DNA from: Streptomyces sp. NBC_00178 | GTDB taxonomy: Bacteria > Actinomycetota > Actinomycetes > Streptomycetales > Streptomycetaceae | Reading direction: 5' to 3' | Assembly: GCF_036206005.1 (NCBI RefSeq) | Contig: NZ_CP108143.1 | Span: 372,001-436,000, forward strand | Length of the DNA stretch: 64,000 nucleotides | Part shown: positions 50,470-59,479 of the stretch, one piece after another | How the letters are laid out: every line of letters begins with the position of its first letter | Position numbering within the stretch: the stretch's first letter is position 1 | Translations under genes and position numbers: made by a program | The notes under the pieces: generated by a model | What the model was told of the DNA's origin: nothing | Seen by the model: only the letters and a program-made list of their open reading frames with translations | Databases searched by the model: none

Positions 50470-53403
50470 TCACTTCTCGTCGCGCAGGCGCGCCGACAGG
50501 GCGGTCAGCGGCTCGGTCTCCTCGGTGTGGCCCGAGGCGGTCAGCCGGGCGACGGCCGCGTCCAGGCGGGTGAGCGCGGGGGCGGGCCGTTCCAGGTAGA
50601 TGCCCTCCACGGCTCCCGCGAGACGGACGCACTCGGCCCACTCGCCCGCACGGTCCTCGTCCCCGCCGGGGTCGCCGATCAGGGCGAGTGCCTTGTCCAG
50701 GGCGGTCAGGGCCTTCTCGTACTCGCCCGTGTAGGCGTAGACCCGCCCGTGTTCGTAGGCCAGGGCGGTGTCCAGGGAGCGGCCGTGTGCCTCGTACTCC
50801 GCGGCGCGGGCCTCGTCGGCGATCCTGCCCGCGTCGGCGAGACGTTCGAGTGCCGGCTCCAGGCCGTCGGGGCCCTGGTGCTGGGCCTGGAGCCGCGCGA
50901 TCTCGCGCAGGCTGTTGCTGACGGGTTCGTAGCGCGGAGCCTTGGCGTGGGCGGCGATCGCCTGCGCGGCGACCTCGGCGGCCCGGTCGAACTCACCGGT
51001 CTCGCCGAGGAGCACCGCCGTCTCCGCCGCGATCATGGCATGGCTCCCCGGGTCGTCGTCCCAGCCCGCCGACTCGGCGGCCAGGGCGACGAACTCCACG
51101 ACGGCGGCCTTGAGGTCCTCGCCCGCGTGCAACGCGCGGGCGCGGGTGAGCCGGAGCTGGGCGGCGAGCCGGTCGTCCAGCTCGCCGGCGGCGACGTCCG
51201 GCTCGGTCAGGAGGGAGTCGAGCAGGGCGATGCAGTCCTCGACCCGGCCCAGGTCGAGACTGAGCTGGGCCGCGTTGCTGTACGCGCAGTACGCGTCGGT
51301 GCGGCTGCCGCGGCGCAGTTCCGCCTCCGCCGACCGGGTGAGGTGGCGCAGGGCCTCCTCGGGGCGTCCCAGGTGCATGCACGTCTCGGCGAGATCGGCG
51401 TGGAGGCGCCCGGTGTCGATGACGTCGAGCGGCCATTCGGCGGCCAGCCGCAGCCCTTCGGACAGGTCCGCGTGGGCTGCGGAGGCGTCGCGGAGTCCGA
51501 GCTGGAGACGGCCGCGCAGTCCGAGCGTGCGGGGCAGGTGCCATGCGGGCCCGTGCGTCCTGAGCCGGTGCTGCAACGCGTCGATCTCGGCCACCGCGGC
51601 CGGCAGGGCACCGGAGATGGCATGGGTGCTGGCCCGCAGCATCAGGGCGCCGGAGATCTGGCTGACGATGTCGTGCCGGGTGGCGAAGGCGTGGAGCAGG
51701 TCAACCTCCGCGAACACCGGCGTGACGTGCTCGTCGCTCCCCGTCGTCTGGAGCCGCAGGCCGAGGGCGGTCGCCCGCAGCCGCAGCAGGCGTGCCTCCT
51801 GGTAGGGAGCGAGGCCGACGGCCTCCTCGTGGAGACGTACGACGCGCTCGTGGGCCGTGGTCAGCGCGGCGGCCTTCGTCCGCGCACCGTCGGGGCCCTC
51901 CACGGGCACCTCCGCCGCGGAGAGCAGGGCGCAGGCGTGCGCGACGGCCGCCTCACCGGGCATCCCCGCATCCTCGTACAGTCCTGCGGCCTCGGCGTGC
52001 AGGTCGGCTGATTCGGCGTACTCGTCCCTCTCCCCGGCCCGGTTCGCCTCGTCGGCCAGCAGGTCGGCGCGCAGGCGTACGAGCGGGCCGACGGCGGGAT
52101 CGTCCGGGTGGGCGTAGTCCCGGGCGGCGGTGAGGGTGCGCAGGCGCGCCCAGCAGGCCTGCGCCTCCGGGTGGCCCTGCTCGTCCAGCGCCCTTGCCCG
52201 GGCGATGAGTTCGGTCAGGGCTTCGGGGAGGGGTGCGGCCGTACGGGCCGCCGGCGCGGCGGCGGGTGCCTCTGCGGCGGTCTCGTCGAGGCTCCGGGTG
52301 CGCAGGGTGAGTTCCAGCGCGTCGGTGAGCGGCGCGCGGTCGAGGCGTGCCCTCCGGCGGTCGGTGTGCGCGGTGGTCTCGTTCCGGGCGTCGAACCGGG
52401 CGACGAGGGCGTCGGCACGGTCGCACACCTCGGCGCGCAGTCCGGTCACGGTCCAGGTGCGGCCGGCGAATCCGGCGGCGGGCAGATCGCCGTGGCCGAG
52501 GTTCTCGACGCGCTGCAGGAGGACTTCCACACCGGTGAGGAAGTCGGCCAGGTCGAGCGGGGAGTCGACGTCGTCGAGCAGGCTGCGGTTCTCGGCCAGC
52601 AGTTCCAGTCCGCGCGCCTCGTTCCCCGTCAGCGCGCAGAACTCCAGGTGGCGGCCGACATCGCCGGCCATCGAGGGGTTGCGGCGGCAGCGCCGGTAGC
52701 CGGCGAGGTGCAGTTCGCGGGCCCGGTCGGTCGCGCCGGTCCGCAGGAGGGGCAGCAGCGCGTACGAGACGGAGCGGGCGGGCTCCTCCTGGCAGGATTC
52801 CTGGCCGTCCAGGACGGGTTCCCAGGCGCGCAGCGCCCGCTCGTCGTCCCCGGCGGCGAGGTGGAAACGGGCCCGCTCGCAGATCTCGCACGCCTCGCAG
52901 TCGCTGAGCGGGGTGCGGGCCCGGCCCGCCCACAGCTCGTAGGCGAGGGTGGTGTCCTCGCCCGCGTGGGCGGCGAGCTGGTAGGCCTGCCCGTAGTAGG
53001 GCTGGAGGCCGAAGCCCGCCTTCTCGTACCGTTCGCGCATCTCCGTCAGCCACTGGCGCAGGCTGACCAGCGGAATCTCGGGGAGCTGGCGCAGGGCGTT
53101 GGCCACCCACTTGAACCGCCAGAACAGGGTGTGCCGCAGGCGTTCGTCGAAGACGTCGGGCTGCTCGTCGAAGAGGGTGAGCAGACGGGCGAAGACGACA
53201 GGCGACTTCCGGGGCTCGGAGCCGTAGGTGTACGCCTCCTGAAGCTCGAGGAGGGCGTGCACGAGCGGCACCGGCTCGTCGAACCGCTCGGCGGCGTCGA
53301 CGAGTTCCTCGGCAGTGACAGTGCGTGTGCGCCCGTACGGGAGCCGGTCGTTCTCCTGGAGTGCCTGGTACAGCTCGTCGGTGGTCTGGGGTGCGGTCGG
53401 CAT
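50470..53403 (-). CDS. 977-residue TPR-like protein linked to Hsp90
   Basis: A long all-helical protein with many TPR-like repeats, e.g. AYEHGRVYAYTGEYEKALTA and DLAETCMHLGRPEEALRHL. An Ala/Pro linker is near residue 390-405. A Cys cluster (DCEACEICERARF, about 162-174, and ESCQEE later) could bind metal. No enzymatic motif is seen. ATG 53403 lies 2 bases after the Hsp90 stop, with AAGGA inside that gene, so expression is coupled. In eukaryotes TPR proteins are Hsp90 co-chaperones; a comparable partnership here is inference. Similar Hsp90-neighbour proteins occur in other Streptomyces as far as I recall. Confidence 0.8.
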   Translation of the reverse strand: MPTAPQTTDELYQALQENDRLPYGRTRTVTAEELVDAAERFDEPVPLVHALLELQEAYTYGSEPRKSPVVFARLLTLFDEQPDVFDERLRHTLFWRFKWVANALRQLPEIPLVSLRQWLTEMRERYEKAGFGLQPYYGQAYQLAAHAGEDTTLAYELWAGRARTPLSDCEACEICERARFHLAAGDDERALRAWEPVLDGQESCQEEPARSVSYALLPLLRTGATDRARELHLAGYRRCRRNPSMAGDVGRHLEFCALTGNEARGLELLAENRSLLDDVDSPLDLADFLTGVEVLLQRVENLGHGDLPAAGFAGRTWTVTGLRAEVCDRADALVARFDARNETTAHTDRRRARLDRAPLTDALELTLRTRSLDETAAEAPAAAPAARTAAPLPEALTELIARARALDEQGHPEAQACWARLRTLTAARDYAHPDDPAVGPLVRLRADLLADEANRAGERDEYAESADLHAEAAGLYEDAGMPGEAAVAHACALLSAAEVPVEGPDGARTKAAALTTAHERVVRLHEEAVGLAPYQEARLLRLRATALGLRLQTTGSDEHVTPVFAEVDLLHAFATRHDIVSQISGALMLRASTHAISGALPAAVAEIDALQHRLRTHGPAWHLPRTLGLRGRLQLGLRDASAAHADLSEGLRLAAEWPLDVIDTGRLHADLAETCMHLGRPEEALRHLTRSAEAELRRGSRTDAYCAYSNAAQLSLDLGRVEDCIALLDSLLTEPDVAAGELDDRLAAQLRLTRARALHAGEDLKAAVVEFVALAAESAGWDDDPGSHAMIAAETAVLLGETGEFDRAAEVAAQAIAAHAKAPRYEPVSNSLREIARLQAQHQGPDGLEPALERLADAGRIADEARAAEYEAHGRSLDTALAYEHGRVYAYTGEYEKALTALDKALALIGDPGGDEDRAGEWAECVRLAGAVEGIYLERPAPALTRLDAAVARLTASGHTEETEPLTALSARLRDEK

Positions 53404-53405
53404 CG

Positions 53406-55253
53406 TCAGCTGTCCTTGCGGAGGGCGTGGGCGAGGAGGTCGAGGAAGGAGCGGTTGATGAGGCTCGATTCGGAGGGCCTCAGCGGGCGCCGGGACAGCA
53501 GTGCGGCCTGCCCGTAGAGTGCTTCGGCGCTGGTGCGCGCCAGCTCGGGCGCGTCGATGGCCACGGCGGTGCGGACCAGCGGGTTGAGCTGGTTGAGGAT
53601 CAGCTGTGCTCGCGGGGCCTCCTGACGCAGGGCGCCGAGGATGTCGCCCCACAGACCGCCGTCCTGTTCACGGGCGAGCTGTGAGCGTGTGCGTTCGTGC
53701 CGCGCTTCCCGGCTGTCCATGAGGAGGGCGGGCGCGGACGCGGGCTGGAAGGTGCGCAGGGCGACGTCGCAGTCGAAGACGGCGAGCGCCTCGCGGGCCA
53801 GGGCGAGATAGGCCGCGGCGGCCAGTTCCGTCTCCCGGTCCACGGGGTCGAGGTGGGCCGTGAGGGTCGCCGGATCGAGGTCGGCGACGCTGACCTCCGG
53901 CCTGATCTCGGGAAGCCGGTGGACCAGTTCGCGGTCGTAGGTGTAGCCGCCGTTGACCACGCCGAGCCCGGCGGCCGAAGCGATCGCCGCGACCTGCCGG
54001 AACTCCTCCACGCTCGACGTCACGAGGACGGTGCGGTGGGCGCGGGCGAAGGCGTCCAGGGTGGTGTGCCCGTCCGTGGTCTCGAACGGCAGCCACGGCA
54101 GCAGCATCCGCATGATCTCGTTGTCGTGCACCGCGAGCGACTTGACGGCCAGGTGATGGGCCTGGAGGAAGCGCGTGAGCAGGTCCGGGTCACTGGCCGC
54201 CGCCCGGGCGATCCAGGCGCGAAGCCGCTCGGCCAGGGCGTCGCGTACGGCGGCGAGTGTGTCGTCCTCGTACAAGGACTCCCGGGAGGCGGTCGGGCGC
54301 AGGCTCTCGGCGTCCACGACGCACCGGACGAAGAAGGCCCACTCGGGCAGGATCTCCTCGGCCTGTTCGGACAGCAGCATGCCTTTGACGTGCACGCGGT
54401 GGCCGTGCCGGCGCCCGGCCGGCACCGCCTCGGGCAGCACGCACGCGATGCCCTTGAGGCCGACCGCGGGCAGATCGAGATCGATGGTGTCCAACGGCGT
54501 GAAGCCGAAGACCTCCTCGCCGTACGCGGCGAGTGCGCGGGCTCGCGTTCCCGGCGTCGGGTACGTACGCCCCCACGGGGCGGGCTCGGGATTGACGGGG
54601 ACGCCGGGGCCGCCCGCGCCGTCGTCGAAGGTCACCGGGTGGCGCAGCAGGGCACCGAAGTGCCCGGCCAGGGCGTGCACCTTCGCCGGTCGGGTCCACT
54701 CCTCCGCGTCGGCCCGCGGGGTCAGCGTGACCGTGGTGCCGGGCCGGGGGCGGGCGGACGCGGGCAGGGTGCGGATGGTGTAGCTGCCGTCGCCCCGTCC
54801 CCGCCACTCCACGGCGGGTGCGTCGGGGGTGCGGGCCGAGCGGCTCACGACGTGGATCTCGTCCGCGACCAGGAAGCACGAGAGCAGCCCGATTCCGAAC
54901 TGGCCGATGAAGTCGCCCCGTTGTTCCGCGATCCGCTCGGCGCGCTTGCTGCTGCGGCCGATCGTGGCGAGGAAGGTGTGCACGTCGGCCTCGGTGAGGC
55001 CGACGCCGTCGTCCTCGACACGGACCACGGCTCCGTCGGCGTACATGCGGATCGCGAAGGCGTCCGCGGGTGCGTCGGGCTCGATCCCGTGCCGCGCGGT
55101 CAGTGCGTCGACCGCGTTCTGCAGGAGTTCGCGGAGATAGACCCGCGGGCTTGAGTAGAGGTGGTGGGAGAGGAGGTCGACGAGGCCGCGCAGATCCACC
55201 TGGAAGGTGTGGTCGGCGGCGGCCGGGTGTGTGGCGGTGTCGGGCAGAGTCAT
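53406..55253 (-). CDS. Hsp90-family chaperone (HtpG-like)
   Basis: A 615-residue Hsp90 homologue. The N-terminal GHKL ATPase shows YLRELLQNAVDAL, VEDDGVGL, TFLATIGRSSK and IGQFGIGLLSCF (HtpG has IGQFGVGFYS). The middle domain shows HVKGMLLSEQAEEILPEWAFFVRCVVDAE and ASRESL with the catalytic Arg region. The C-terminus is divergent from E. coli HtpG. It would act as an ATP-dependent chaperone in the cytoplasm. ATG 55253 has a poor ribosome binding site. It is translationally coupled to the large TPR-like protein downstream, an arrangement unlike the usual solitary htpG. Confidence 0.9.
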   Translation of the reverse strand: MTLPDTATHPAAADHTFQVDLRGLVDLLSHHLYSSPRVYLRELLQNAVDALTARHGIEPDAPADAFAIRMYADGAVVRVEDDGVGLTEADVHTFLATIGRSSKRAERIAEQRGDFIGQFGIGLLSCFLVADEIHVVSRSARTPDAPAVEWRGRGDGSYTIRTLPASARPRPGTTVTLTPRADAEEWTRPAKVHALAGHFGALLRHPVTFDDGAGGPGVPVNPEPAPWGRTYPTPGTRARALAAYGEEVFGFTPLDTIDLDLPAVGLKGIACVLPEAVPAGRRHGHRVHVKGMLLSEQAEEILPEWAFFVRCVVDAESLRPTASRESLYEDDTLAAVRDALAERLRAWIARAAASDPDLLTRFLQAHHLAVKSLAVHDNEIMRMLLPWLPFETTDGHTTLDAFARAHRTVLVTSSVEEFRQVAAIASAAGLGVVNGGYTYDRELVHRLPEIRPEVSVADLDPATLTAHLDPVDRETELAAAAYLALAREALAVFDCDVALRTFQPASAPALLMDSREARHERTRSQLAREQDGGLWGDILGALRQEAPRAQLILNQLNPLVRTAVAIDAPELARTSAEALYGQAALLSRRPLRPSESSLINRSFLDLLAHALRKDS

Positions 55254-55364
55254 CGGGCAGTCCGGGGTGGGAGAGGTGGCAGGTGCCGGTGGGCGGGACG
55301 GGGGCGCGTACGGGGCGGCGCGTACGGGGGGTGGCTCGGCCGCGGCGGCGCGTGCGGGGTCGGC

Positions 55365-56354
55365 TCAGCCGCGACGGCGGGAGTGCCGGGCGAACTGCTG
55401 CTCGGCCTCCGCCATGTAGGTCCAGGGCCAGCTGGTGTAGGCGCCGTCGAGCGCCCGGAAGATCCGCTTGGCCGCGTGGCGCTCGTCGGCGAGGGACAGC
55501 GCCATGCCGAACATGTTGAAGTCCTGCTGCCAGCCGGGGCGCCGCTCGTAGTCGGGGTGGAGGATGCTGTGCTCCGCCGCTTCCCTCAACTCCGCCTGGA
55601 TGCGGGGAGTCTCCAGGCACTCCTGGTTGTCCGACTCCACCCAGTCCTCGATGTGCGCCATGGCCATCACGCAGCCCAGGCGGTGCCCATGCGGGGTACG
55701 GGCTATCGCGTCACGGGCGAACTCCATGCCCTGACCGGGCTCGCCGCCCCAGCGCGGCTGCAACTGCTGGAGCCATTCCACATGGATGTCCAGGTTCAGC
55801 GGGTCGCGGCGCATCGCGGCGTCGAGCCGGGTCTCGTTGACCGCGAGGCCCAGCGACATGCCACGGCCGGAGGTGAGCAGATGGCGCCACGGTGTCACCC
55901 AGTCTGGGCGCAGCTCCGCGGCCTCGAACAGATGCTGTTCGGCGATGTGGAGACGCTCGTGGAACACCCGCCACTGGTCCCGCGTGACGTTCACGGCGCG
56001 GGCGGCCGTGCGTGCCTCCCACCCCCAGCTGACGTGGCGCGCACCGGATATCAGGAGGGCCGTCGCGCGGTGGTCCTTGTCCTCGTCGGCGGCACGGCCT
56101 ATCCAGTCCTGCAGGCCTTCCCAGGTGGCGAGTTCGCCCAGGACCGGCTGGTCGTGACCGATGTCGAAAGGAGCCAGCGCGGCCTTGACCGCCGCCCAGT
56201 CACCCTCGTCGGCCGCCTCCAGCAGGGCCAGCACCCGCGCGTCGCCGAGCGCGCGCAGTGTGTACATCCCGTTCTTGTGTCTGCGGGGGACGGGAAGGGC
56301 ATGCGGATCCGTCGGCGGCCTCTCCCCGGTCCTGTCGAACAGCTTGCCGAACAT
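55365..56354 (-). CDS. Hypothetical helical-repeat protein upstream of Hsp90
   Basis: A 329-residue soluble protein, Trp-rich and mostly helical, with TPR-like segments in the C-terminal two thirds (LHIAEQHLFEAAELRPDW, HSILHPDYERRPGW). No catalytic motif is recognised. It may be a DUF4034-like protein, but I cannot confirm that. ATG 56354 opens MFGKLFDRTG. It lies 111 bp upstream of the Hsp90 gene on the same strand, so it may belong to the same operon and handle related clients. Confidence 0.7.
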   Translation of the reverse strand: MFGKLFDRTGERPPTDPHALPVPRRHKNGMYTLRALGDARVLALLEAADEGDWAAVKAALAPFDIGHDQPVLGELATWEGLQDWIGRAADEDKDHRATALLISGARHVSWGWEARTAARAVNVTRDQWRVFHERLHIAEQHLFEAAELRPDWVTPWRHLLTSGRGMSLGLAVNETRLDAAMRRDPLNLDIHVEWLQQLQPRWGGEPGQGMEFARDAIARTPHGHRLGCVMAMAHIEDWVESDNQECLETPRIQAELREAAEHSILHPDYERRPGWQQDFNMFGMALSLADERHAAKRIFRALDGAYTSWPWTYMAEAEQQFARHSRRRG

Positions 56355-56579
56355 GCCGCACCCTCCCCTGGTCCCGCGTGATCATCGGGGTGCAGCATAA
56401 GCGGCGCCACCGACAGTGCGTCCACAGGGTATTCACGGGTGCTTCACGTGTTCCCCCCGACCGTCGCCCCCTCCCGGCGACGCTGCGCGCATGCCTGTCG
56501 TACGTGGCTCACCGGGGGCGGTTCACCATCCTCCCGGGAGCGCGTGTCCGGTACGGGACGCGGGCGACGACGCAGAGGT

Positions 56580-57053
56580 TCAACGGCCCGGGAAGCGCTG
56601 CGTGATCTCCTGGAGCACCCAACCGTTCCCGTCCGGATCACCGAACGTGGCGTACGAGCCGTAGCTCGCCCGATCGGGGTGCGGGCCACCCTCGCGGCCC
56701 TGGCCCGGGACGTCGTGCACTATCTTTCCGGCGTCGTGGCCATGGAAGTAGAGGCCCTTCGCATCGTGGAACACCTCGCTCACGTCGATCCCGCGGTCGA
56801 CGAGTTCGGTGCGGGATTCCACGATGTCCGTCACGACGAGGTAAAGCCCCTGGGACGAACCCGGGGCCGCCGTCGTGAGCCCTTCACCGAAGATGATCGC
56901 GCATTCGGAGTCGGGAGGAGTCATATGGACGACGCGGTACCCATCCGTGATGTCCTTCGCGAGATCCAGACGAAAGCCCGCTTTCTCGTAGAATTCCTTG
57001 GCCCGGTCCACGTCGGAGACCGGCAGTACGATGAGTTCGAGTTTGAGCTTCAT
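56580..57053 (-). CDS. VOC-superfamily (glyoxalase-like) protein
   Basis: A 157-residue protein with two beta-alpha-beta-beta-beta modules of the vicinal oxygen chelate fold. It opens ELIVLPVSDVDRAKEFYEKAGF and closes ATFGDPDGNGWVLQEI, typical of glyoxalase/bleomycin-resistance/dioxygenase family members. No specific function can be given. ATG 57053 is chosen to open the first strand; the frame extends upstream without a better start. It is monocistronic. Confidence 0.85.
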   Translation of the reverse strand: MKLKLELIVLPVSDVDRAKEFYEKAGFRLDLAKDITDGYRVVHMTPPDSECAIIFGEGLTTAAPGSSQGLYLVVTDIVESRTELVDRGIDVSEVFHDAKGLYFHGHDAGKIVHDVPGQGREGGPHPDRASYGSYATFGDPDGNGWVLQEITQRFPGR

Positions 57054-57907
57054 GTGCCCATTAACCCGCTGAGCGCAACCAGTCGCATCTCGGCCCGGCC
57101 CGGCATTCAGAGGTTCGCGCACGCCCGTCGTCGCCCACCGGATTCCATCGCCTCGCCGTGGCCGTCAAGCCCGTTCCCGACAGGCCGGTCACCGAACTCA
57201 CCTGTCGTCACCCCGCCCACTGCGGACGGGAGATCCCACGCGGCCGGATACGGGTACGCACGGCAGCCCGCCGGACCAAACGCCGCCGTCGACTCCATCC
57301 GGCCGGTTCGACCGCCGACGACATCGCATCGGAATCGGGACGCACGAACCGGCAACTGACGCCCCCTCAACAGCTGGTTGCCGGCCCGCACAGCCGACCG
57401 CCGTATCGGACGACCCTCCGCGCCCACACCACTCGTCCTTTCCACGCCCTCTCATGACACACGGACCCGCACGGCCGGCCACCCCCGCGTACCCGACGCG
57501 CCGTTCCGTCCCTGCGCAACTCGTGGAGGGGGCCCGCAGCGGCACGAGCCGATGCGGCTGCCGGACGGCTGAGTCCGGTCCTCCCCCACCCTGCGCCCCC
57601 GACCGGCCCGTGCCCGCCTCGAAGGGCCGGCCCGGAACCGGCGTCACGACCGATACGCGTCGCAGGGTGCGCTACCTGCGGATCTCACGCATCGGCGCGA
57701 GGATCTCATCGTCAACATCGTGCGCTACATTCATTCTCCGGAGCGAAGAACACGGGCGGGGACGGGGTTCGGCTCTCGAATCACCGATTCCGCCGGGGCC
57801 TTCCGTGTGCGCTCCGGTCCAGTCCGTTGGGGGACGTGCGTACAGCCATGGAGAACAGGCAGGAAGACACCCGGGCCGGACAGAGCCATGAACGCCATGA
57901 GGTGACC
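57054..57907. other. Non-coding spacer, no gene recognised
   Basis: About 850 bp between the leftward VOC gene and the rightward membrane-protein gene. Several open frames exist on both strands, but their composition is Arg/Pro-rich noise without domain-like character. A slightly AT-richer patch near 57700-57735 contains TACATT (57726-57731), a possible -10 box without a clear -35. Confidence 0.5.
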
Positions 57908-58282
57908 ATGCAACTGCGCGGCGTCCTGCGTCAGCTCTCGGGACCGGTTGCTCGCGCGCACCCGGCGGACGGGCAGGACGGCCCGGTGTTCGTCGACGAG
58001 AGCGGCCGCCGGAGCAAGACGCTGCGCAAGGTGGGGTGGCTGATCGCCGCCGTCTGCGCGGCCTTCGCGGCGTCCATCGTGCTGTCCCTCTTCGGCGGCG
58101 ATTCGACCGCACCGTCGCTTCCGCTCACCACCCAGGAGGGGCACGGCGCGTCTGGGGTCACCGATGGTGAACCCGCGGCCGCCGACGGGACGCAGGATGC
58201 GTCCGGCTCACCCGAATCCGGTTCCTCCGTCGCCGGTCGCGACGGCGTCGAGGCCGGCGTCTCCGGCGACGACGAGGGATAG
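57908..58282 (+). CDS. Hypothetical single-pass membrane protein
   Basis: A 124-residue protein. A ~40-residue basic N-terminus (MQLRGVLRQLSGP, then VFVDESGRRSKTLRKVG) leads to one membrane span (WLIAAVCAAFAASIVLSLFGG) and a ~50-residue acidic Gly/Ser/Asp-rich tail. ATG 57908 has GAGGTG in front; ATG 57848 in the same frame would add 20 residues and has a weaker site. I recall similar N-termini in Streptomyces cell-envelope proteins, but no function can be assigned. Confidence 0.6.
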   Translation: MQLRGVLRQLSGPVARAHPADGQDGPVFVDESGRRSKTLRKVGWLIAAVCAAFAASIVLSLFGGDSTAPSLPLTTQEGHGASGVTDGEPAAADGTQDASGSPESGSSVAGRDGVEAGVSGDDEG

Positions 58283-58452
58283 GCGCCACCGCCGCTCCGG
58301 GTGGTCCGGCCGGCCGTATGTCGACGCGCCCGGTTTCCCACGATGCCGGGTCGCGGGGGCAAGCATCCCGGCGCCTCCGCTGGGGCTTTCCGCGGCGTGC
58401 TCCGGCCGGGGGCCCGGCGGACGTGAACCACCCCTACGGGCTGGACAGGGCT

Positions 58453-58490
58453 GATCCCGGCGGCCAGGGGGAGGTCCGGCCGCCGGGATC
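58453..58490. terminator. Bidirectional terminator before CsbD gene end
   Basis: GATCCCGGCGGCC (58453-58465) pairs perfectly with 58478-58490 across a 12-base loop, between the convergent membrane-protein and CsbD-like genes. Confidence 0.75.
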
Positions 58491-58504
58491 GGTGGGGAGA
58501 GACG

Positions 58505-58681
58505 TCACTTGGACTTGAACGCGTCCTTGGCCTTCTCCTTGGCCTCGCGGAGGTCGCCCTTGGACTCCTCGGCGCGGCCTTCGGCCGTCAGCGACTCGTT
58601 GCCCACCGCCCCGCCCACGGTCTTCTTGATCTTGCCCTTGGCCTGCTCGCTCTTCGCCTGAGTCTTCTCGTCCGCAGCCAT
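58505..58681 (-). CDS. CsbD-family small stress protein
   Basis: A 58-residue hydrophilic, Lys/Glu/Ala-rich protein. It has the CsbD pattern: SEQAKGKIKKTVGGAVGNE and EGRAEESKGDLREAKEKAKD. CsbD proteins are abundant, poorly understood general-stress proteins, often under alternative sigma factors. ATG 58681 gives the usual MxADEK-like start; an in-frame GTG at 58690 would add three residues. Confidence 0.85.
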   Translation of the reverse strand: MAADEKTQAKSEQAKGKIKKTVGGAVGNESLTAEGRAEESKGDLREAKEKAKDAFKSK

Positions 58682-59054
58682 GAAACTCACATCCCGCCAT
58701 ATTCGACAACATCTTCGCCCACCGTCTGACCTGAGGATCTCGGGCTAAACCACGAAGACGTCCGGACGGCGGACGAGCGCCTCCGGACCGCCGGCGTACA
58801 CGGAACCCGGACGCCGCCGGGCGGCGGACGCCCGGGCATGCGAAGGCCCCGGGCGGCGGGGGCCGACCGGGGCGAACGGGGATGCGGGTCCGGAGGGCGG
58901 TCGCCTCGCGGCGGAGGGCTCCATGGGGCTTCAGCCGAACGATCTTCCCCATGGGCTATAGGTGAGGCCCGGGGACACTGTCCCCTCCGTACCCACGTAG
59001 ACCCTGCCGCGCCTGGTCACGCCGGGCGGCCCCGGGCGGCACCGGGCGCCGGAC
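58682..59054. other. 373-bp spacer upstream of CsbD gene
   Basis: It contains the CsbD promoter region and, at 58921-58928 and 58947-58954, an inverted repeat CCATGGGG/CCCCATGG with an 18-base spacer, followed by TATAGG. I see no gene. The repeat could be an operator or the 3' structure for the leftward gene ending at 59055. Confidence 0.4.
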
Positions 59055-59348
59055 TCAACCCGTCGATTCGTCCGGGGTGGGGTGTTCGGGGTGCACACCC
59101 GCGTTGCGCGCCGCGTCACGCCCCGAGCCGGCCTCGTCGAGGTCGGGGCCGTCCTCCTCCGGTGCGGCGTCATCGGCGCCGGTCCCGGTGTCCGACTGGC
59201 CTCGGGGACGCTCGGTGCCGGGTGGGACGATCACGTCGAGAGCGTCCTCGCCCTCCTGTGCCTGCTGGTCGGGCATGTCGGCGGGAACCGGCGGCGGACT
59301 GGCCTCGGCCCCGGTGTAGGCGGTTCCGGAGGGCCTGCGGTCGGTCAT
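59055..59348 (-). CDS. Hypothetical acidic disordered protein
   Basis: A 97-residue, strongly acidic, Pro/Asp/Glu/Gly-rich protein with no hydrophobic core, probably disordered (opens MTDRRPSGTAYTG). AGGAGG lies 6 bases before ATG 59348, an excellent site that supports it being a gene. No family is recognised. Proteins like this occur near stress genes in Streptomyces, but the role is unknown. Confidence 0.6.
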   Translation of the reverse strand: MTDRRPSGTAYTGAEASPPPVPADMPDQQAQEGEDALDVIVPPGTERPRGQSDTGTGADDAAPEEDGPDLDEAGSGRDAARNAGVHPEHPTPDESTG

Positions 59349-59479
59349 GTCGTGCCTCCTGTCGTTGCGTGGCAGCTCGTCTGCGAGCCGGTGTCGCCCT
59401 TCGCGTACCCGGAGCGCTCCGCGCGACGCGTGCCGCGCCTCCCGCCCGGTCGCACGCCCACTCCGGCGCGCGCACACGG

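Noticed and set aside
50470..53652. Upstream extension of the 977-residue TPR-like protein
   Set aside because: The extra residues overlap the Hsp90 coding end and are basic noise. ATG 53403 has a ribosome binding site.
57158..57891. Open frames in the spacer after the VOC gene
   Set aside because: Composition is Arg/Pro/Thr-rich on all frames with no ribosome binding site or domain-like hydrophobic pattern.
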